Assembly (NCBI GenBank): GCA_016936735.1
Contig: JAFGXH010000353.1
Coordinates: 1-34,150, forward strand
Direction: 5' to 3'
DNA: 34,150 nucleotides
Source of the DNA: a bacterium
GTDB lineage: Bacteria > UBP6 > JAFGXH01
Below are positions 28,829 through 34,150 of the stretch, one piece after another. A program made the translations under genes and the position numbers. Position 1 is the first letter of the stretch. Each line of letters opens with the position of its first letter. The notes under the pieces were generated by a model, which saw only the letters and a program-made list of their open reading frames with translations, had not been told where the DNA came from and ran no database searches.

Positions 28829-29848
28829 TTATTTTTGACGATTCAATTCTTCTTGTTTTTTTATTCTAATAATTTCATCTAATTGATCCATTTGTTCTCT
28901 AGCCTCTTTTGCTTGAGCTCCTGTTGGGCTTAATTGAATAAATCTCTCTATCATTTTTCTAGCATCCTCATACTCCTCTAATAGGTAGTGAGTCATTGAG
29001 AGATTATATGCAGACTCTTTAAGAGCAGGATCTTTTTTTAAAGCAAGTTGAAATTGATTTTTTGCCTCACTAAGAAATGCTGTTTTTTTACCATTAGCAT
29101 CATCTCTATCCTGTTCTAATTGACTCTTTTTTGACTCTTCATCTTTTGATAATTTTTTCTTTTTCTTAACTTTTTCATCAATTTCAGTTAAATCTGTTTT
29201 TGCTTTTTTCTCTTTTAAGTAAAAATCATTTCCTATTTGGAAAAGAACTGTACCTAATTTTGATAAAACGACAGGATCTTGATTATATTTTACAGCCTCT
29301 TTTAGTATTTTTTGAGCCTGCTCAATATTATTCATTCTTAGAAGGGAATCTCCAAGAAGACCATAAACACTGCTATTATTGTTGTTTATTTCTAATGTTT
29401 TTTGAAACCACTTTACAGCCTCTTCAAAATCATTTTTTGTATAAAATGCTTTTCCTAAATAGAAAAAAACTTTGTCATTTTTTGTTACTGTTGTAAATGG
29501 TTTAAGAACTTTTATTGCTCCATCACCCTCATTTTTTTGAATAAATAGATCTGCAAGATATATTGCAGCCTCTTCATGCATTGGTTTTAACATCAATACT
29601 TTAGAAAGAGATTCAATTGCTTGATCTGTTTTTTTTTGCTGAATACTTAATAGTGCATAATAGTAGTGTGGATCTGGATTTTTAGGATCCTTCTCAATGG
29701 CTGATTTAAAATGAATTCCAGCCTCCATGTATTGACCCGAGCGAAGAAACTGAATTCCTTTACCTAAATCTCTCTTTGCAGCAACCTTATCATGGTCACA
29801 ACCAGAGAGTATAAAAATCGTTAAAAGTAGCAGAAAAAAATATCTCAT
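28829..29848 (-). CDS. TPR lipoprotein
   Basis: Lipobox MRYFFLLLLTIFILSGC; TPR repeats 'GQYMEAGIHFKSAIEKDPKNPDPHYYYALLSI', 'DFEEAVKWFQKTLEINNNNSSVYGLLGDSLLR'; 12 bp upstream of the giant TPR gene, same strand. Confidence 0.88.
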   Translation of the reverse strand: MRYFFLLLLTIFILSGCDHDKVAAKRDLGKGIQFLRSGQYMEAGIHFKSAIEKDPKNPDPHYYYALLSIQQKKTDQAIESLSKVLMLKPMHEEAAIYLADLFIQKNEGDGAIKVLKPFTTVTKNDKVFFYLGKAFYTKNDFEEAVKWFQKTLEINNNNSSVYGLLGDSLLRMNNIEQAQKILKEAVKYNQDPVVLSKLGTVLFQIGNDFYLKEKKAKTDLTEIDEKVKKKKKLSKDEESKKSQLEQDRDDANGKKTAFLSEAKNQFQLALKKDPALKESAYNLSMTHYLLEEYEDARKMIERFIQLSPTGAQAKEAREQMDQLDEIIRIKKQEELNRQK

Positions 29849-29875
29849 TACACCCCTAAATCATAATCAATTTTG

Positions 29876-29904
29876 ATGATACATTATTTTAATTCTATTT
29901 GCAA
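29876..29904 (-). promoter_or_regulatory. Possible promoter for the TPR lipoprotein-giant TPR operon
   Basis: Reverse strand TTGCAA (29899..29904) - 17 bp - TATCAT (29876..29881), upstream of 29848. Confidence 0.4.
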
Positions 29905-30065
29905 TTTTCAAAATAAAAATTCTCTTAATTTTTAGTTTTTTTAAACAAAAATTTAGTTTTTTATGATTCTTGATATTTTAAAATCTTTTCAGATCCAATA
30001 TTTGTTTTATAATATTGAAAAAAAACTCTCTTTGTGTTAAAAGTTAACTTTTTATAGAGGGTTTC

Positions 30066-32483
30066 ATGTGGATTTCATTAAACTGGATTAAAAAATTGGC
30101 TGATATTCCTCAACTCTCATCCTCTGAGTTGGTGAAAAAAATAACAATGAGTATTGCAGAGGTTGAGGGGGTAAAAGAGTCTCATCCTCATCTTGAGAAT
30201 ATTGTGACTGCTAAAATTCTTGAAATAGAGAAAATTCCAGAAACAGAGCATCTTCAAGTAACAAAAGTTACAGATGGAGTTGAAACACTTCAAGTTGTAT
30301 GTGGTGCACCAAATATTGAGGTTGGAGATATTGTTCCTTTGGCTAAAATAGGGGCTGAATTACCATCAGAGGGAGAGTCTAAATTTGTTATAAAAAAAGG
30401 GAGACTTAAAGGTGTTGACTCATTTGGAATGTTATGCTCTGCAAGAGAGTTAAAACTTTCTAATGATCATGGTGGAATTCTAAAACTTGATAAAAACACT
30501 CCTCTTGGAACAAAACTATCTCAATTAAGAGATGAGGGGGATATTTTATTTGAGATTGATAATAAATCTATAACACATCGTCCAGATTTATGGGGACATC
30601 TTGGTTTTGCAAGAGAGATAGCTGCAATAACAGATGGAAAATTGAAACAATCTGACTATGCAGATTTTTTAACCCCCTACAAAAAAAATGATAAAATCCT
30701 AAATATAACAATAGAACAACCTCAAAGCTGTAGAAGATATAGTGGCGTTGTTGTGGATAATGTTGTTGTTAAAGAGTCATCTCCAGAGATTCAAAAGGCT
30801 CTTCTCTCTGTTGGATTAACTCCAATAAATAATATTGTTGATATAACAAACTATGTTATGCTTCAGCTTGGTCAACCAATGCATGCTTTTGATACTCAAA
30901 AGTTAGACTCATTAGATATAAATGTTCGTTTTGCAAACTCTGGTGAGAAAATTGTTGCTCTTGATGGAAAAGAGTACTCTCTTTCTGATGCAGATTTAGT
31001 TATTGCTGATAATAAAAAGGCTATTGCAATTGCAGGTGTTATGGGTGGAGAAGAGACAAAAATCTCTGAAACAACAAAAACAATTCTTTTTGAATCTGCC
31101 AATTTTCATGCAGCAACAATCAGAAGAGCAGCAAATAGACTTGGAATAAGAACCGATTCATCTAATAGATTTGAAAAATCTTTAGATCCTCAAAACACTA
31201 TTGAGGCTTTAAATTTAGCATGTAAAATGTTATTAGACTCCTCTCCTGAAGCTAAAATATTAGGTTCTGTTGAGGATGTTTTCCCAACTCCTCTTGATGA
31301 AATAAAAATTGATATAACAACTGACTATATATGCAAAAATTTAGGAGTAACTCTATCAAATGAGTTTATTGAGAAAACATTAACATCACTATCTTTTGAG
31401 ATACTAAAAAAAGATGGCAATAGTTTAACATTAAAAGTTCCATCTTTTAGAGCAACAAAAGATGTCTCTATTGCAGCAGATATTGTTGAGGAGATTGGTA
31501 GAGTTTTTGGTTATGATAATATTCCAGATACCCCTTTTCTTGCAGAGGTAAAACCACCAAAATATAATAAAGAGCGTCTTTTTGAAAGAGAGATTAAAAA
31601 TCTTTTTGTAAATAGATATGGTTTTGATGAGATTTACAGTTACTCTTTTGTATCAGAATCATCAATTGAGAAATGGGGTGACTCTCCTGAAAGATATTTA
31701 GGTTTAAAAAATGCTCTATCACAAGAGTATACAAAAATCAGAAGGGACCTTTATATCTCTGCTCTTCATGCAGTTCAAGTGAATCAAAAAAATTTCTCAG
31801 AGTTCCGTTTTTTTGAAGTTGGACGTGGTTATATTTTAGAGAATAAAGATAGTGATAATTTAGCATCAGAGGAGCGTTTTATAATGGCAACAGCTGTTAC
31901 AACCGATTCTCAAAGGGCAACTGATATATTTTATGAGTTTAAAGATACTCTCCAAGATCTATTTTTAACTTTTGGAGTTACAGGAATTCAGGAGTTTATT
32001 CCTCAAAATATACCAAGTTTTTCACATCCTCATCGCTATTTAACATTTAAAAGGGGAAAAGAGATTTTTGCAACAATATCTGAAATTCATCCTAAAATGG
32101 CAAATAGATTTGATATTTCTGGAAGAGTTATAACTCTTGAAATCAATCAAAAAGCTCTATTTGAAGCTAAGAAGACTATTAAAAAGTTTGAAGATATAGC
32201 AAAATATCCTGAAACACTTCTTGAACTAACTGTTTTAGCCTCTGAAAGAGATTATGTTGACTCAATTATACAGATTGCTAAAAAGGGTGGTAAAAAACTT
32301 ATTAAAAATGTTGAACTCCTTACTGTTTATAAAGGAAATCCTATTCCTGAAGGTAAAAAGGCTGTTTCTTTTAAAATTACCCTTGGTTTACCTGATAGAA
32401 CTCTTAAAACTGATGAGATTAATTCAACATTTCAATCAATTATTGCTGATCTTGATAAAAATGGTTTCTCTCTAAGAAAATAG
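30066..32483 (+). CDS. pheT: Phenylalanine--tRNA ligase beta subunit
   Basis: 'MWISLNWIKKLADIP', EMAP/tRNA-binding domain ('VVCGAPNIEVGDIVPLAKIGAELP'), B3/4 'ITHRPDLWGHLGFAREIAAI', 'VEEIGRVFGYDNIP', C-terminal FDX-ACB domain; GAGGG SD. Confidence 0.97.
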   Translation: MWISLNWIKKLADIPQLSSSELVKKITMSIAEVEGVKESHPHLENIVTAKILEIEKIPETEHLQVTKVTDGVETLQVVCGAPNIEVGDIVPLAKIGAELPSEGESKFVIKKGRLKGVDSFGMLCSARELKLSNDHGGILKLDKNTPLGTKLSQLRDEGDILFEIDNKSITHRPDLWGHLGFAREIAAITDGKLKQSDYADFLTPYKKNDKILNITIEQPQSCRRYSGVVVDNVVVKESSPEIQKALLSVGLTPINNIVDITNYVMLQLGQPMHAFDTQKLDSLDINVRFANSGEKIVALDGKEYSLSDADLVIADNKKAIAIAGVMGGEETKISETTKTILFESANFHAATIRRAANRLGIRTDSSNRFEKSLDPQNTIEALNLACKMLLDSSPEAKILGSVEDVFPTPLDEIKIDITTDYICKNLGVTLSNEFIEKTLTSLSFEILKKDGNSLTLKVPSFRATKDVSIAADIVEEIGRVFGYDNIPDTPFLAEVKPPKYNKERLFEREIKNLFVNRYGFDEIYSYSFVSESSIEKWGDSPERYLGLKNALSQEYTKIRRDLYISALHAVQVNQKNFSEFRFFEVGRGYILENKDSDNLASEERFIMATAVTTDSQRATDIFYEFKDTLQDLFLTFGVTGIQEFIPQNIPSFSHPHRYLTFKRGKEIFATISEIHPKMANRFDISGRVITLEINQKALFEAKKTIKKFEDIAKYPETLLELTVLASERDYVDSIIQIAKKGGKKLIKNVELLTVYKGNPIPEGKKAVSFKITLGLPDRTLKTDEINSTFQSIIADLDKNGFSLRK

Positions 32484-32520
32484 AGCTTTACTAATAATAT
32501 CAATCATTGATAATTAAATT

Positions 32521-32728
32521 GCCATTATTAAAATAAAAAATTTGTGATGCTTTCAGTGGATTAGATTTCAATAGGCTCAACCACCTTGTATACTGTTCAT
32601 TAAAAAAGATATGAACAGTATACTACTTCAGTGTAGTGAAAGTTTCAATTGATATATTTAGTATGTAAAATTATTTTAATGGCTCTATAACTGTAGAAAT
32701 GCTTCGGGAAATTTTTTCCCATGCCATT
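32521..32728. repeat. Nested inverted-repeat element in the convergent pheT/tsaD intergenic region
   Basis: GCCATTATTAAAATAA (32521..32536) with TTATTTTAATGGC (32671..32683); CTTTCA (32550..32555) with TGAAAG (32637..32642); GTATACTGTTCAT (32588..32600) with ATGAACAGTATAC (32611..32623), perfect 13 bp; GGGAAATTTTTTCCC (32706..32720) and a further GCCATT (32723..32728). Confidence 0.6.
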
Positions 32729-32917
32729 TCAATTTTACATTTACTAGCATAAATTAAATATTAGATGATTATCAAAAATTTTTAAGAGTCTCTTTTTATA
32801 GACTAAAGGTTTTGATTTATTTATGGTAATCAATTATACAAAATTAATATCATCTAATTTTTCATTTTTTCTAAAGGAACAAAATTCCTACTATTTTTTT
32901 TATGTTTAAATTGTATT

Positions 32918-33901
32918 TTAAAGAGTTTCTGTTGCTTTTGGATGAATTGAGTGTGGATCATCTGCTCCATATTTTTCATAAAGCTTAACTCCAATATAAC
33001 CAATCATTGCCCCATTATCCATACAGTATTTTAGGGATGGAAGATATATATTGTGTGTTGGTAGTTGCTCAGATATATATTTTCTTAATAATGAGTTTGC
33101 TGCAACACCACCAGAGATTACAATATTACTCATATTATACTCATTTGCTGCTCTTTTAATTTTTTCAAAAAGAGAATCTATAACAGCATCTTGAAAAGAG
33201 GCTGCAACTCTCTCTACATCATAATCGGGATTATTTTTTAGGTATGTACTAACAGCTGTTTTTAATCCACTAAAGGAGAAATGAAGCTCTGTGGAGTTTC
33301 TCATTGGTCTTGGAAAAGCTATTTTCTCTGATTTGGTATATTTTTGAGCCAATTTATCAATAATTGGTCCTCCAGGATAACCAAGATTACACATTTTAGC
33401 AACTTTATCAAAAGCCTCTCCTGCTGCGTCATCAAGTGAATAACCTACGAGTCTATATTTATCAATATCCTCAACAATAAATATATTTGTATGACCACCA
33501 CTTACAACTACACCTAAAAATGGGTATGGAACCTCTTGAGTTATATGTGCTGCATGAAGATGTCCCGCTAAATGATGAACTTTTTTTAATGGAATATTGT
33601 TAATTATAGATAGGGTTTTTGCAAACTCAACCCCAACTAATAAAGAGCCAATTAATCCTGGTGCATATGTTACAACAATAAGCTCTATATCTTTTATTGT
33701 AAAGTTAAATTCACTCATTAATTCATAATATAGAGGAAGTATATTTTGATTATGTGCTCTTGCTGCAAGCTCTGGTACAACTCCTCCAAATGCTTGATGT
33801 ATCTGATTTTGAGAGGCTGTTTTAACCCCTAGAAGAGTTGTATTGTTGAATAGTGCAAGAGATGTATCATCACAAGAGCTCTCTATAGATAAAGTTATCA
33901 T
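32918..33901 (-). CDS. tsaD: tRNA N6-threonylcarbamoyladenosine (t6A) biosynthesis protein TsaD
   Basis: 'SIESSCDDTSLALF', 'HHLAGHLHAAH' metal-binding motif, 'GVVVSGGHTNIF', 'GGVAANSLLR'; GAGG SD. Confidence 0.97.
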   Translation of the reverse strand: MITLSIESSCDDTSLALFNNTTLLGVKTASQNQIHQAFGGVVPELAARAHNQNILPLYYELMSEFNFTIKDIELIVVTYAPGLIGSLLVGVEFAKTLSIINNIPLKKVHHLAGHLHAAHITQEVPYPFLGVVVSGGHTNIFIVEDIDKYRLVGYSLDDAAGEAFDKVAKMCNLGYPGGPIIDKLAQKYTKSEKIAFPRPMRNSTELHFSFSGLKTAVSTYLKNNPDYDVERVAASFQDAVIDSLFEKIKRAANEYNMSNIVISGGVAANSLLRKYISEQLPTHNIYLPSLKYCMDNGAMIGYIGVKLYEKYGADDPHSIHPKATETL

Positions 33902-33923
33902 TGAAAAACCTCAGAAAAGTAGA

Positions 33924-33950
33924 TAAAAAAAAGGGGCTAAAATGCCCCTC
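33924..33950 (-). terminator. Rho-independent terminator downstream of tRNA-Leu
   Basis: Reverse strand hairpin AGGGGC-ATTTTA-GCCCCT (33932..33949) followed by a T-tract (rc of aaaaaaaa). Confidence 0.8.
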
Positions 33951-33954
33951 TTTC

Positions 33955-34041
33955 TGGTACCGAAGACCGGAATCGAACCGGTACGAGGTCGCCCTCACCA
34001 GATTTTGAGTCTGACGCGTCTACCTATTCCACCACTTCGGC
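33955..34041 (-). tRNA. tRNA-Leu (anticodon CAA), CCA encoded
   Basis: Reverse strand GCCGAAGTGGTGGAATAGGTAGACGCGTCAGACTCAAAATCTGGTGAGGGCGACCTCGTACCGGTTCGATTCCGGTCTTCGGTACCA: 7-bp acceptor stem (first pair G-U), anticodon loop CTCAAAA, long variable arm, GGTTCGATTCC T-arm, genomic CCA. Confidence 0.97.
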
Positions 34042-34050
34042 CTGATGGCA

Positions 34051-34079
34051 AATATATATTAAAATTATTAAATTGTCAA
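34051..34079 (-). promoter_or_regulatory. Sigma70 promoter of tRNA-Leu
   Basis: Reverse strand TTGACA (34074..34079) - 17 bp - TATATT (34051..34056). Confidence 0.75.
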
Positions 34080-34150
34080 TATTTTTTTACTACTATTTAA
34101 AATTATCAATAAGCTATTTTTTATAAAAGCCATTATCTCTATTTATTTTA

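Noticed and set aside
29200-32475. ORFs 29200..29496 +, 30896..31102 -, 32254..32475 +
   Set aside because: Overlap well-supported lipoprotein and pheT genes in other frames or strands.

Overview
AT-rich bacterial chromosomal window, apparently intact coding throughout, with no CRISPR array, transposase, phage or rRNA seen. In order: 5' part of a small membrane protein (1..140, -; missed by the ORF track), a Wzx/MATE-type flippase (-), a large TPR protein (-), a compact Ski2/HelY-like SF2 helicase (+), several small membrane or secreted proteins, a DUF1517-like protein (-), an ExbB-ExbD-TonB cassette (-), a highly Cys-rich lipoprotein with about 25-aa repeats (+), a giant 3833-aa TPR protein (-) 12 bp downstream of a TPR lipoprotein in an apparent operon, pheT (+), tsaD (-), and tRNA-Leu(CAA) with a clear promoter and terminator (-). 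Points of most interest: (i) the two large TPR proteins share a C-terminal domain that looks like an M48-type metallopeptidase fold without the HExxH zinc motif; (ii) the mix of giant TPR protein, second TPR protein, TPR lipoprotein, ExbB/D motor, TonB and beta-barrel candidate resembles the parts list of the Myxococcus Agl/Glt gliding/envelope machinery, suggesting a related low-GC envelope complex; (iii) a nested inverted-repeat element of about 200 bp lies in the convergent pheT/tsaD intergenic region; (iv) the Cys-rich lipoprotein has a dyad centred on its promoter -35. All calls are by reading only; no database searches were run. Taxonomic placement (Myxococcota-like or another deltaproteobacterial lineage) is inference from protein style.
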